This document shows positions 8,760 through 18,152 of a stretch of 64,000 bases of DNA, in pieces (the stretch's first letter is position 1; each line of letters starts with the position of its first letter). The DNA is from Kastovskya adunca ATA6-11-RM4 (GTDB lineage Bacteria > Cyanobacteriota > Cyanobacteriia > Cyanobacteriales > Coleofasciculaceae): the NCBI GenBank assembly GCA_019359445.1, contig JAHHHJ010000019.1, forward strand, positions 38,393 through 102,392, given 5' to 3'. The notes beneath the pieces were generated by a model. It had not been told where the DNA came from and did no database searches. It was given only the letters and a program-made list of their open reading frames with translations. Made by a program: the position numbers and the translations under genes.

Positions 8760-9995
8760 CTAAGGAACTAGGCGGACAAACTTCTTTTTCCCAACCTGTA
8801 AAACCTTACCATTGAGAGCATCAGGGTTTTCAAAGGTCAGGTCAATGTCAGAAACGCGATCGCCATCTAACTTCACCGCCCCGCCTTGAATTTGTCGCCG
8901 CCCCTCCCCGCTGCTTTTACACAAACCACTGGCGTTAAGGATGTAAAACAACTTTGCGGGAAATTCTACATCAGTTAGGCAAAATTCCGGTACAGCATCT
9001 CCCGTAGCCGTAGACCCTTTTTTTACAATGTCCTCTGCCGCTTGTTGGGCAGATGTCGCTTCTGCCTCACCATGGTATTGACTAACGATAGTGAGGGCGA
9101 GGAGTTTTTGGCGCTCTCGTGGAGATTCGGGGAGTTGTTCTAAGGGCAAATCCGTCAGCAGTTCAAAATACTGATCCAACAAATCGTCGGGCGTCTTTTC
9201 CAGCTTTGAGTACATTGTCAGCGCATCTTCCGATAAGCCGACATAATTACCCAAGGACTTCGACATTTTTTGCACGCCATCTGTCCCGATCAAAATTGGC
9301 ATCAGTAAGCCAAACTGAGGCGTTTGGTTAAAATGGCGTTGTAGATCTCGCCCTACGGCAATATTAAATTTTTGGTCAGTTCCTCCCAATTCAACATCGG
9401 CTTGCACCGCTACCGAATCGTACCCCTGCATCAAGGGATAGAGAAATTCATGTAGGAAAATTGCGTTTCCTTGTTTATAGCGTTCGGCAAAGCCTTCTTT
9501 TGCTAGCATTTGCCCTACGGTCATTGTTGCTAACAAATCCAGGATTTTTGCTAAATCTAAAGAACTCAACCACTCAGAGTTGTAGCGAATTTCCAGGCGT
9601 CCGGGCGTCTCAAAATCTAGAATGGGACGGACTTGCTCTAGGTAAGTTTGAGCATTTTGCTTTACTTCCGCTGGGGTGAGTTGGCGACGTACTTCTGATT
9701 TTCCGGTCGGGTCTCCAATCCGGGCGGTAAAGTCTCCAACAATCAAAACAGCAGTATGACCCGCATCTTGAAATGATCGGAGTTTCCGGAAGGGGATGCT
9801 GTGACCAAGATGAATATCTGTGCCTGTCGGGTCGATACCTAACTTGACTCGCAACGGTCGATCCGTTTGGGCAATGCGTTGTACCAGGTTCTCGTTGGGG
9901 TCTTGAGAGGTCGGTTGATGGGGAAAAATTTCATTGACCCCCCGCTCAAGCCAAGCAAGAGAATCAAGAAGTTTTGAAGATTTATTAGCACTCAT
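8760..9995 (-). CDS. tyrS: tyrosyl-tRNA synthetase
   Basis: 411 residues from ATG 9995. The ORF is open a further 19 codons upstream, but that extension has no family character. A class I synthetase that attaches tyrosine to tRNA(Tyr) in the cytoplasm. The HIGH-type motif is HLGH (62-65) after LGIDPTGTD, and KMSKS lies at 243-247. A C-terminal S4-like RNA-binding domain (about 340-411, with GGAVKLDG) completes the protein. It is divergently transcribed from the penicillin-binding protein gene; no T-box or other leader signal was seen. Confidence 0.96.
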   Translation of the reverse strand: MSANKSSKLLDSLAWLERGVNEIFPHQPTSQDPNENLVQRIAQTDRPLRVKLGIDPTGTDIHLGHSIPFRKLRSFQDAGHTAVLIVGDFTARIGDPTGKSEVRRQLTPAEVKQNAQTYLEQVRPILDFETPGRLEIRYNSEWLSSLDLAKILDLLATMTVGQMLAKEGFAERYKQGNAIFLHEFLYPLMQGYDSVAVQADVELGGTDQKFNIAVGRDLQRHFNQTPQFGLLMPILIGTDGVQKMSKSLGNYVGLSEDALTMYSKLEKTPDDLLDQYFELLTDLPLEQLPESPRERQKLLALTIVSQYHGEAEATSAQQAAEDIVKKGSTATGDAVPEFCLTDVEFPAKLFYILNASGLCKSSGEGRRQIQGGAVKLDGDRVSDIDLTFENPDALNGKVLQVGKKKFVRLVP

Positions 9996-10320
9996 GCTAA
10001 AAGAGGCATTAATGTGGGGCAGATGGGTCAAACTTGTCAAAATAGTGTGCAAATCTTTAAAGCCAGACTATTATTATTGGCAAAAAATGCCAGAATAGCC
10101 ATGCTGTTATTACATCAAACTTATCGCAGGATGCACTATTAATGGATATGAGTAAGGTTAGGGCTAGCGTTGCTGTTTTTTACCCAGCTACTGCTGCGAA
10201 CAATCTTGCCAATAGTCCGGCTGTTGCTACGAATTTCTGTAATCATCTATAGAAAGCCCTGACCGATTGCGTTTGTTCAGAACGCCTGCAATCTTTTTTG
10301 AGTGAGGAAGTGAAATCGCC
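9996..10320. other. 325-bp divergent region between tyrS and the PBP gene
   Basis: Must hold both promoters. The only decisive signal I see is GAGGAAG at 10304-10310, well spaced for the GTG start at 10321. No repeats or RNA motifs were recognised. Confidence 0.4.
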
Positions 10321-12243
10321 GTGTCATCTAGCACTATTCAACAGAAAAAAGAGCACAAAAGCGGTTTAACACCAGGTATTCGGTTTGTGCAGGGAGTCGC
10401 TAAGGCAACAGGCGGAACTGTCCTTGGCGTCACTATGCTCACCAGCTCCGTCGTCGCTGGCGGATTAGTCGGTCTGGCAGCCAGTTTCCGCAACCTCCCG
10501 GATGTCAGAGTTTTACGGGGTTATGTTCCTTCGGAAACGACCTATATTTACGATATCAAGGGCAAGCCCCTTGCTAGGCTGCATGGGGAAGCAAACCGAG
10601 AGGTAGTCAAGCTCGATCAAATTTCGCCTAACCTCAAGCGAGCAGTGATGGCGATTGAAGACAGCCACTTCTACATTCACCAAGGCATTAACCCCAATAG
10701 TGTCGGTCGGGCGCTGGTGAAAAACTGGCAGCAAGGGTCTGTAGTGGAAGGCGGCTCGACTCTGACGATGCAGTTGGTGAAGAATCTTTTCCTCTCACGC
10801 GATCGCAAATTTAGCCGCAAAATCGCTGAAGCCGTCTTAGCCATCCGCGTAGAGCAAATCTTCTCCAAAAATCAAATTCTGGAGATGTACCTCAATCAAG
10901 TCTATTGGGGTCACAACAACTACGGCATCGAAACCGCTTCCCAAAGCTACTTTGCTAAATCTGCTAAAGATTTAAATCTGTCAGAGTCAGCGTTGCTAGC
11001 AGGACTGATTCAAGCCCCGGAAGAATATAGTCCCTTTATTAACTACGACGAAGCTAAACGACGGCAATTTCAAGTCCTGACTCGAATGAGCAATCTAGGA
11101 TGGATCACCGCCAGTGAAGCAGACGCCGCTTTCAAAGAGCCGCTAAAAGTCGGAAAACCAACATCCTGGCAAAGCAGCGAACTACCCTATATCACCGAAG
11201 CGGTTGTAGCCGAGTTGAACGAACGCTTTGGGAAAGAGGCTGTCTTAAAAGGGGGAATGCGCGTTCAAACAACCATCGACGCCAAATTCCAGCGCATGGC
11301 AGAATCAACAGTGACCAGAGCGCATGCTAACTTGCGTCGCCGTGGTGTACGAGCCGATCAAGTTGCCTTAGCGGCGGTTGACCCTCGTACCCATTTCGTC
11401 AAAGCCCTGGTTGGTGGTGTCAGCTACGATAAAAGCCAATTTAACCGGGCAATTCAGTCCCGACGTCAGCCTGGATCGTCCTTTAAGCCTTTTGTTTACT
11501 ACACAGCCTTTGCGACGGGCAAATTCTCTCCCGGTTCTACGGTGTACGATTCCCCCGTCAGCTATCGCGATGGCAGTGGCTATTACTCTCCTAGAAACTA
11601 CGGTGGTGGGTACTCTGGCCCGATGAGCATTCGCACCGCTTTAATTCAATCTGCTAACGTTCCGGCGGTGAAGATTGGACGAGCTGTGGGATTGGATAAA
11701 GTCATTGAAGTCCTACGCACTCTGGACGTTAAGAGTCCGATGGAACCGGTGACTTCGTTGCCCTTGGGAGCAATTGGTATGACCCCGCTAGAAATGGCAG
11801 GTGCTTATGCCACCTTTGCGAGTAATGGTTGGCACTCAACACCAACTGTGATTGTGCGGGTGACAGATACCAGCGGCAATGTGTTGCTAGACAATACCCC
11901 GAAACCCAAACTTGTACTCGATCCGTGGGCAACTGCCTCACTCAACAGTGTGCTGCAAGGGGTAATTGCTGGCGGTACCGGGACAGCCGCCAATATTGGG
12001 CGTCCAGCAGCCGGAAAAACAGGAACAACCTCGTCTGAGCGGGACGTCTGGTTTGTGGGTTACGTCCCGCAGCTAGCGACTGCTGTTTGGATTGGTAATG
12101 ACAATAACCGTCCAATGGGCGGTGGGGTTACAGGCGGGGGCTATGCTGCACCCATCTGGCGAAGTTTTATGAGTCAGGCATTGCAGGGAGAGACTGTACG
12201 CTACTTCCCTCCAGCTTCTAACTTCGAGCGACCACGTAACTAG
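10321..12243 (+). CDS. class A penicillin-binding protein (bifunctional transglycosylase/transpeptidase)
   Basis: 640 residues from GTG, with GAGGAAG 10 bases upstream. It polymerises and cross-links peptidoglycan at the outer face of the plasma membrane. A membrane anchor (about 28-55) precedes a GT51 glycosyltransferase domain with AIEDSHFYIHQG (catalytic Glu113) and GGSTLTMQLVKNLFL. The transpeptidase domain has the active-site SSFK (386-389), SAN (444-446) and KTGTT (566-570). All three penicillin-binding motifs are intact. Cyanobacteria carry several class A enzymes, so I give no number. It is followed by a hairpin shared with the convergent DUF1825 gene. Confidence 0.95.
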   Translation: MSSSTIQQKKEHKSGLTPGIRFVQGVAKATGGTVLGVTMLTSSVVAGGLVGLAASFRNLPDVRVLRGYVPSETTYIYDIKGKPLARLHGEANREVVKLDQISPNLKRAVMAIEDSHFYIHQGINPNSVGRALVKNWQQGSVVEGGSTLTMQLVKNLFLSRDRKFSRKIAEAVLAIRVEQIFSKNQILEMYLNQVYWGHNNYGIETASQSYFAKSAKDLNLSESALLAGLIQAPEEYSPFINYDEAKRRQFQVLTRMSNLGWITASEADAAFKEPLKVGKPTSWQSSELPYITEAVVAELNERFGKEAVLKGGMRVQTTIDAKFQRMAESTVTRAHANLRRRGVRADQVALAAVDPRTHFVKALVGGVSYDKSQFNRAIQSRRQPGSSFKPFVYYTAFATGKFSPGSTVYDSPVSYRDGSGYYSPRNYGGGYSGPMSIRTALIQSANVPAVKIGRAVGLDKVIEVLRTLDVKSPMEPVTSLPLGAIGMTPLEMAGAYATFASNGWHSTPTVIVRVTDTSGNVLLDNTPKPKLVLDPWATASLNSVLQGVIAGGTGTAANIGRPAAGKTGTTSSERDVWFVGYVPQLATAVWIGNDNNRPMGGGVTGGGYAAPIWRSFMSQALQGETVRYFPPASNFERPRN

Positions 12244-12325
12244 AGACTAGGGGCTAGAGAGAAGTGTTTAACTTCCGTTATCAAGTTCTTGTCTCCTTGA
12301 CACTCTAGCCTTTAGCCTCTTTTTC
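12242..12325. terminator. bidirectional terminator between convergent genes
   Basis: An imperfect inverted repeat: AGAGACTAGGGGCTAGAG begins right after the PBP stop codon and its near-complement CTCTAGCCTTTAGCCTCT lies at 12303-12320, followed by a T run on the plus strand. The distal arm overlaps the last codons of the DUF1825 gene. Confidence 0.55.
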
Positions 12326-12634
12326 CAGTTCAGATTTCATTCGCTCCAAGGTCATTTGCATCTGGTCAAACATTTGCTGCGGAGTAACACCGAATTGATT
12401 AAGCTGGGTCTTGAGTTGCTGGATTGTCATTTGTGCCATGAAGTCATCAGACAACTCGAAGCGCTTCATAAAGACCTGATAGCGCTCCATCATGTCTTCC
12501 ATTTGCTGGATGTAAATTTTTTTACCTTCCAAGTCAAATTTACCGTAGCTGCTTCCGAGCTGGATTAGGGATTGATAATCTTCAAACAGCTGCTTTGCTT
12601 CTTGCTGGACTATTTCTGAATCAAAAAACCCCAT
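12305..12634 (-). CDS. DUF1825 family protein
   Basis: 109 residues from ATG 12634. AGGAG lies 5 bases upstream, so the five extra in-frame codons further up are not used. The protein starts MGFFDSEIVQQEAKQLFEDY, typical of this cyanobacterial family of unknown function. It is soluble, strongly helical and Gln/Met-rich (QMTIQQLKTQLNQFG, then FDQMQMTLERMKSELEKE), likely a coiled coil. No role is established to my knowledge. Its 3' end forms one arm of the shared terminator with the PBP gene. Confidence 0.9.
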   Translation of the reverse strand: MGFFDSEIVQQEAKQLFEDYQSLIQLGSSYGKFDLEGKKIYIQQMEDMMERYQVFMKRFELSDDFMAQMTIQQLKTQLNQFGVTPQQMFDQMQMTLERMKSELEKEAKG

Positions 12635-12839
12635 TGTTCTCCTACTCAACCGAAGTGGGTTGTACGGCTACCTTTAATCACATTTTAGTTTAGGGTAAGG
12701 CTCCCGTAAAATTCGGTTTTCCGTATGTCGGCGGGTTACAGACTATTTGACACAAAACAATGTCGAGGGAGTCAATATCATAGAAGAATGCCAAGCTGAT
12801 TTGGCTAAAATTCAGCCGTCTACACAGGTGAGTGCAAGG

Positions 12840-13235
12840 ATGTTGAGCAAGCCAAAAAATCGAAGAGTTGCTGCCCTTTTGGCCTTTTGTGGGGCGGTAT
12901 TTCCGATCGCCGGATTCCATAAGTTCTATCTGGGACAGCCGTTGTGGGGAGTAATGTATTTGTTGCTCTCTTGGACGCCCATTCCCAAAGTTGCCAGTGC
13001 GATTGAAGGGGTGTGGTATCTGGCACAAGAGCAAGATGAATTTAACCGGAATTTTAATTTGGGGGTGATACCTGCTAGTTCTCCTGTGGAGACGCCAGCA
13101 GTGACATTTGACCCCGCGCAAATCGGAGCGATCGCTGATGCCTTGCGCCAGTTGGATAGCTTACGCCAGGAGGGGTTAGTGTCAGAGTACGAATTTGAGC
13201 AGAAGCGCCGTCAGTTGCTCGATCGAATGCTGTAA
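12840..13235 (+). CDS. TM2 domain protein with SHOCT-like C terminus
   Basis: 131 residues from ATG 12840, which has AGGTGA 8 bases upstream; the frame is open to a TTG at 12747. The TM2 domain (about 8-70) has two hydrophobic segments: VAALLAFCGAVFPIAGFHKFYLG with the typical G-x-H-x-F-Y-L-G turn, and WGVMYLLLSWTPIPKVASAIEGVWYL. The C-terminal LDSLRQEGLVSEYEFEQKRRQLL is a SHOCT-like short helical motif seen on many membrane-associated proteins. Function unknown. The next gene starts 12 bp after its stop, so the two are probably cotranscribed. Confidence 0.85.
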   Translation: MLSKPKNRRVAALLAFCGAVFPIAGFHKFYLGQPLWGVMYLLLSWTPIPKVASAIEGVWYLAQEQDEFNRNFNLGVIPASSPVETPAVTFDPAQIGAIADALRQLDSLRQEGLVSEYEFEQKRRQLLDRML

Positions 13236-13247
13236 AGAGTACAAAAG

Positions 13248-13802
13248 ATGGCACTTTTTGACTGGTTATCTTCGACGGAGCGATCGCCTCGATTGCTCAA
13301 CTCCAACTGGCATCATATTCAGGTACGCATCCAAAGCGACCCCTACTATCGGCTGCGATCGCAGGACGAAATTGTTGTCGCTGCTGCCTTAGGTATTAAG
13401 ATTGATGTCAATCAAGCCAGCGTTGATGATTGGTTACGCCTGCCAGGGCTATCGATTCATCAGGCGCGATCGCTAGTTGAACTGACTAACCTGGGCGTCC
13501 AGTTTTACTGCACGGAAGACATTGCCGCCGCCTTGGGCGTACCCGCACAGCGACTAAGCCCGCTGAAACCGATTTTGAGCTTTTGTTACTACGATGGCGA
13601 GCTGTCTTGTACCCTCATCAACCCCAACACCGCCTCCGTTGAGCAACTAGCACAAATTCCCCTAGTCGATATGCCCCTAGCCAGAGCCATTATGCGCGAT
13701 CGCCTAGAAGCTGGCCCTTATCGCCACCTTGCTGATTTCCAGCGACGCCTCTCCCTCGCTCCTAAATTAATCTCCCAGCTAATGCATTACCTGCGCTTTT
13801 GA
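13248..13802 (+). CDS. helix-hairpin-helix (ComEA-like) protein
   Basis: 184 residues. Two helix-hairpin-helix modules are visible: DVNQASVDDWLRLPGLSIHQARSLV (about 46-70) and INPNTASVEQLAQIPLVDM (about 123-141). The second continues into a ComEA-type end (ARAIMRDRLEAGPYRHLADF). These motifs bind DNA backbone or mediate protein contacts. There is no signal peptide or membrane anchor, so this is not a canonical periplasmic ComEA receptor. It begins 12 bp after the TM2 gene and probably shares its transcript. Role unknown. Confidence 0.8.
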   Translation: MALFDWLSSTERSPRLLNSNWHHIQVRIQSDPYYRLRSQDEIVVAAALGIKIDVNQASVDDWLRLPGLSIHQARSLVELTNLGVQFYCTEDIAAALGVPAQRLSPLKPILSFCYYDGELSCTLINPNTASVEQLAQIPLVDMPLARAIMRDRLEAGPYRHLADFQRRLSLAPKLISQLMHYLRF

Positions 13803-13990
13803 AGGATGAAGTGAGTGCTGAGTCCTGAGTGCTGAGTCCTGAGTGGGAGAGATGGGGGCTGGGGGGATGAGGGTTTTAATAAACCACAGAGGCACAGAGG
13901 GCGCAGAGGTTGGAAAGAAGAGAGGGATGATGAGGAGATGAGGAGAAACGATAACCTCTTACTCTAGCCTCCGGCAACGGCTTCGCCGAA
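13803..13990. repeat. repeat cluster between the HhH and lepB genes
   Basis: 13810-13850 has two and a half copies of a GTGCTGAGTCCTGA unit. 13880-13910 carries the ACCACAGAGGCACAGAGG-type dispersed repeat, also seen in reverse at about 34790-34815. 13967-13990 is the exact reverse complement of the repeat at 8608-8631. No coding capacity. Confidence 0.8.
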
Positions 13991-14029
13991 TATACTTCAT
14001 CCTTTCTTCCGCACTCAGGATTTAATAAC

Positions 14030-14641
14030 TCATACCCACCCAATTCGGCTGAGGGGCCAGAAGCGGAAAGAGGCACGACCAATGACATTTTCCTGAGGAA
14101 GGAAGCCCCAAATGTGGGAGTCATTGCTGTTGTTGCGGTTATCTCCCATCACCAAAAGTTGACCTGATGGCACTTCCTCTGCTTCCCACTGATAGGCTGG
14201 AGCCTCAGCAATGTAGTCTTCTTTTTGAGGAATATTATTTAAATACACTTTGCCATCTTTCACTACCACCGTGCTTCCTGGTGTGCCAATGACCCGTTTG
14301 ATGAAGGCTTGATCTTTTGAGTAGCCTTGAATTTGTAACTGCTGAGGTGGGTCAAACACCACAATATCTAGCCTTTCTGGAGGGTGGAAATGGTAGGAGA
14401 TTTTTTCTACCACGATGCGATCGCCAATCTCCAGTGTCGGTAGCATTGAATCGGAAGGAATGTAGCGGGGTTCGGCAACAAATGTCCGAATCAGCAATGC
14501 CAAGACTAGGGCAACTACAATAATCTGTACATTTTCCTGGACTTGCTGCCAAAAGCCTAACTTTCCATCTTTGACTTCTGGCTGAGAAGTTGCCAATTTT
14601 GGAGCCTTATCTGATGCTAAATTTGGGTTCTCTGGGGACAT
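14030..14641 (-). CDS. lepB: signal peptidase I
   Basis: 203 residues from ATG 14641; the frame is open 15 codons further upstream without support. It cleaves signal peptides of exported proteins at the outer face of the plasma and thylakoid membranes. One N-terminal membrane segment (about 38-55) is followed by the S26 serine motif IPSDSMLPTL (catalytic Ser65), the lysine block FIKRVIGTPG (general base Lys115) and the C-terminal GDNRNNSNDSHIWG motif. The catalytic dyad is complete. The short single-anchor form is the usual cyanobacterial type. Confidence 0.95.
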   Translation of the reverse strand: MSPENPNLASDKAPKLATSQPEVKDGKLGFWQQVQENVQIIVVALVLALLIRTFVAEPRYIPSDSMLPTLEIGDRIVVEKISYHFHPPERLDIVVFDPPQQLQIQGYSKDQAFIKRVIGTPGSTVVVKDGKVYLNNIPQKEDYIAEAPAYQWEAEEVPSGQLLVMGDNRNNSNDSHIWGFLPQENVIGRASFRFWPLSRIGWV

Positions 14642-14881
14642 ACGAGGTTTCAAAAAAAAGCTGGTAGCGGCACCGTACCAGCACATAACTATCTTTATTG
14701 TTTCTCAGCCAAGATACCACGTATGAACTAAACAGTTGTCCGTTATGGGCAGGATCTAGAGCCGGGGCGTAGGAAAGCCAAGGCGCTGATTAGGGAAGCG
14801 CCCTCGTAGTCGGGTGAAATTAACAAAAGGGTGAAAAATCCTTAGCAATTAGCCATGAACGATTAACAATCTTCTAACCTA

Positions 14882-14905
14882 GCCTGCGGCTACGGCTACG
14901 CCGAA
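14882..14905. repeat. diverged copy of the dispersed GC-rich repeat
   Basis: GCCTGCGGCTACGGCTACGC at its start, a variant of the element at 13967-13990 with several substitutions. It lies between lepB and the following gene. Confidence 0.6.
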
Positions 14906-14929
14906 CAACTTGCTAACCTGAGTTCCATC

Positions 14930-15358
14930 TCAAACCCCCTGTTGCCAATCCCCTATTCTTATTCTCTCTATACGTGAGACGACTTTAATCTTTTTAGCCG
15001 TTATAGCCCAGCCATGAGAATTGGTACTTAGACCTGAGATCTTCACCCGCCGAGCTTTATCTAAGTCACCACTAGTCAAACTCACTTTTTTTCCACCTTT
15101 AGCGATGATAGTTGTACTTCGCGGTACAGTCACGTAATATCGACCAGACTCTGTTTGCACTACTATTTGGGGAGGAAAAATGCCCATCACCGTAATGATT
15201 TCACCTTCAATCGTCAGTACTTCATTAGAAATTGGTGTTGAGAGATTTTCTGGTGTGTTGCTAGAGGAGAGAACAGGTTGCTTAACGACATAGGTAAGGA
15301 AGAGCAAATTAAATACTGCTAAACTACCAAGGGAGAAATTTCTCAAGAAATTTGACAT
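14930..15358 (-). CDS. hypothetical membrane-anchored or exported protein
   Basis: 142 residues. The N terminus (NFLRNFSLGSLAVFNLLFLTYVV) is a signal anchor; the remaining 100 residues are predicted outside the cytoplasm. The folded part is beta-rich (EVLTIEGEIITVMGIFPPQIVVQ, YYVTVPRSTTIIAKGGK) and resembles an OB-like or SH3-like barrel. I do not recognise the family. An isolated gene, followed upstream by a 1-kb region without genes. Confidence 0.6.
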   Translation of the reverse strand: MSNFLRNFSLGSLAVFNLLFLTYVVKQPVLSSSNTPENLSTPISNEVLTIEGEIITVMGIFPPQIVVQTESGRYYVTVPRSTTIIAKGGKKVSLTSGDLDKARRVKISGLSTNSHGWAITAKKIKVVSRIERIRIGDWQQGV

Positions 15359-16381
15359 GATTCTTCCAGGTTAAAGCGGCTGTGCTCGTGTTGGGAATAT
15401 GGCTCAGGATGAGGTCTGTCTAAATCTGAAAATAGTCTGAAATCCCAAATCTGGACTTTTAAAACAGAGTGAGTGAGAGCAAATCTCTGTGAGCTTCATT
15501 GCCGCCAATCTGAAAAACTAACATAGTCTTTTCCCCAAGGTAGCGTCAACGCCTATGTTACAAATCTGCAATCTTTAGGTGTCAGCAAAGACAATAGGAT
15601 TGGCACGCGGTATGTAGTTTTCTGCTCAACCCCTTGTAAGAAAGCAGATGCACCCGACTTGCTACGCAGTGTTTCCTTCAGAATGACAACTAACCCTTTG
15701 GCGAAAAATTGAGTCAGTAAGTCTTAATACCTAGGTGGGGAAACTTGGCTAGAAGCGATCGCGCTTGTAATTTCTGGTATGAGTCAAAAACTCTCCTCTT
15801 CAATCTCGGTGCAACTGTTGACAGCAGAAAACAAGCTGAAATAGAAAGTTGCTAATTTTTACTGAGGACATTAATCATTGCAAATATAAATTGACTCTAG
15901 AGGGAGTTTCAACAGAGTAAATACGGAGGTTTATTAATTAACAACTATTTTTAAGGTCTAAACTATAAAACAAAATTCTTTTTTATGACAAGAGCCTAAG
16001 CTGCAATTACTAATTTATAAGGATTTTACAAGTTTGCTGCTATTCAAACTATTCACTAATAAAAATTAAGATTATGTAGCTAAAGAAACTTCCTATATTG
16101 ATAGCAGTGCAGTAATGGCTTTTTGCTTAATTATCTAGGTAGGTAACATTAAGTACATTCCCGAACCTTCTGGCGTTGGCACGAAGGCTTTAGCTGGGAT
16201 TAGCTTTTACAGGAACTTACGGATGTCGGCGTCGTAAGGTGAGTGCAAATTAGACTTTAAAACTTTTTAATAATCTGCTTATTCACCCTCTCGCTCCTCT
16301 TTTAGGGGTTGGGGGTTTTATGTGACCGGAAATGGCTTTAAAATTTTTGCGCTAGCGTAATAAGAAGTGAGCTTTGTTGTG
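15359..16381. other. 1-kb AT-rich intergenic region
   Basis: No credible ORF, tRNA or repeat. A palindrome-rich stretch at about 16160-16230 (GGCGTTGGCACGAAGGC, then TCGGCGTCGTAAGG) could be a structured leader of the SLH gene downstream, but it matches no family I know. Promoters for the divergent flanking genes are expected here. Confidence 0.35.
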
Positions 16382-17800
16382 ATGGTCGCCGTGCTGTTTA
16401 AGAAACGTCCGATTTTACTGGCTAGTTTATCTCTTTGCTTGCTTAGTGTATCGACTGCCTGTGCAACTGCTCCCAACGGGAAATCGTGGGAGAGTAGTTT
16501 TGCTGCTGACCCCAATTTGCCGGATAATGGTTTGACGCTGGATCAGTCTTCGCCGCAAGGTAATACACAACCGAATGCGATCGCCCAATTACCAGAAGAC
16601 TTCCCCTCTGAAATCCCTATTTATCCAGAAGTCCAACTGCAAGCAGCTTCTAATAGCGAACCTCGGTTAGCGCGTTGGACATCTCCTGACCCTAGTAACT
16701 TAATCCAAAGCTATTACCAAAAAGAATTTCAGTCCAACAACTGGGAAATTGTCACACAAAATGGTGACGATACCCGTAGCACCCTGGTGGCACGTCGAGA
16801 TGATCTGCAAGTGAACCTATCAGTTCAACCCACCAGCAGAGAAACGCCTGCTACATCAGAATCGCCCTCCACTGACGCTGCAACTGAACTAACTATCGAG
16901 TACAACCGCAATGCGGGTGAAGTTGCGATCGCAGAAAATTCGACATCTGAGCCAGATTCACTCTTAAGGGTAGGCAATATAGGTCAGCGTTTGGGGTTAA
17001 ATTCCCCAGGCTCATCAACGGCTGATAATTCTACCAATACGCCCCAGACAACAAGCGTTGCCTCAGAGTTTACTGACATTGAAAAAGTCCCCCAATTTCG
17101 TCCGTACATTGAAGATTTAGCAGTGTTAGGGGTATTGAAGCCCGACTCTGCCTCCAAAAGTAACTCCGCTAGCGGTGCCTTTGAACCGAACAAAGCCGTC
17201 ACCCGCCGCCAGTACGCTCGGTGGTTAGTTGCTGCCAATAATCAGGTTCATGCCAACCGCCCAGGGCAACAAGTTCGCTTGGCATCAGGAACATCTCAAC
17301 CGGCGTTTTCCGATGTTCCCCGTAGCGATCCAGATTTTGCAGCCATCCAGGGATTAGCGGAAGCGGGATTGATTCCTAGTACCCTCAGTGGTGACAGTAC
17401 TAACGTGCTGTTTCGTCCTGATGCTCCGTTAACGCGGGAAAACCTAGTGTTGTGGAAAACACCCCTTGATACTCGCTCTACCTTACCCAAGGCTTCTGTG
17501 GAGGCGGTGCAGGAAACCTGGGGCTTCCAAGATTCTGGCAAGGTTAACCCGACAGCACTACGGGCGGTGCTGGCAGATTTTCAGAATGGCGAGTCTTCCA
17601 ACATCCGTCGGGTGTTTGGTTATACAACTCTATTTCAACCCCAGAAAACTGTGACTCGTGCTGAAGCCGCCGCCGCCCTTTGGTACTTTGGCAGTCAAGG
17701 GGAAGGGCTTTCGGCAAAAGAGGCGCAGCAACTGAAGCGTCAACCGAGTCAGCCAACAGCACAATCGGAGGCTCCACCTACAGGTTCAGAGAATCAATAA
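16382..17800 (+). CDS. SLH-domain lipoprotein
   Basis: 472 residues from ATG 16382; GTG 16367 is an alternative. The N terminus has a basic region, a hydrophobic core (ILLASLSLCLLSVS) and a lipobox-like STAC, so it is probably a lipoprotein. Residues about 80-180 form a compact domain (QLPEDFPSEIPIYPEV onward) resembling a small extracytoplasmic module. Three S-layer homology repeats follow (about 225-285, 300-355 and 365-435), marked by FxDI or FSDV starts and the TRRQYARWL, TRENLVLW and TRAEAAAALWYF segments. SLH repeats bind secondary cell-wall polymers or peptidoglycan. There is no porin barrel, so the protein is a cell-wall-attached accessory rather than an outer-membrane porin. Confidence 0.85.
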   Translation: MVAVLFKKRPILLASLSLCLLSVSTACATAPNGKSWESSFAADPNLPDNGLTLDQSSPQGNTQPNAIAQLPEDFPSEIPIYPEVQLQAASNSEPRLARWTSPDPSNLIQSYYQKEFQSNNWEIVTQNGDDTRSTLVARRDDLQVNLSVQPTSRETPATSESPSTDAATELTIEYNRNAGEVAIAENSTSEPDSLLRVGNIGQRLGLNSPGSSTADNSTNTPQTTSVASEFTDIEKVPQFRPYIEDLAVLGVLKPDSASKSNSASGAFEPNKAVTRRQYARWLVAANNQVHANRPGQQVRLASGTSQPAFSDVPRSDPDFAAIQGLAEAGLIPSTLSGDSTNVLFRPDAPLTRENLVLWKTPLDTRSTLPKASVEAVQETWGFQDSGKVNPTALRAVLADFQNGESSNIRRVFGYTTLFQPQKTVTRAEAAAALWYFGSQGEGLSAKEAQQLKRQPSQPTAQSEAPPTGSENQ

Positions 17801-18152
17801 AAAATAGTTTCCACTCAGTTGTAGGTAAGCTAGTGGTGGCGTTTCGCAAAACGCCCTATTTTTTGTTCCTAAATATGATTCAACTCAACTATCGACAGGA
17901 GTATAATGCGGCGGCTCACGCTCCGGAGGTAAAATTAGTGCGTTTGCTAAGGTAGTGCCAGAGTATCAGCCCTAGGGGATGACGATTGATTTCATTTTTA
18001 TGTAGTTTTCCTTTGTATTCGCCTAATAGCCTGTAAAGAGGAACGTTGCCGGACATTTTGGTATCAATAATTTGGGCAAGTTCAGGCGATCGCCTGCTAG
18101 ATTATTTCAAGCTTGGTGCTTAAAGGCTAATGCTCAACAGTTGCCAGATCGG

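Noticed and set aside
16160..16230. Structured-looking stretch upstream of the SLH gene considered as a riboswitch
   Set aside because: Short complementary segments exist, but no conserved blocks of any riboswitch family I know could be read.
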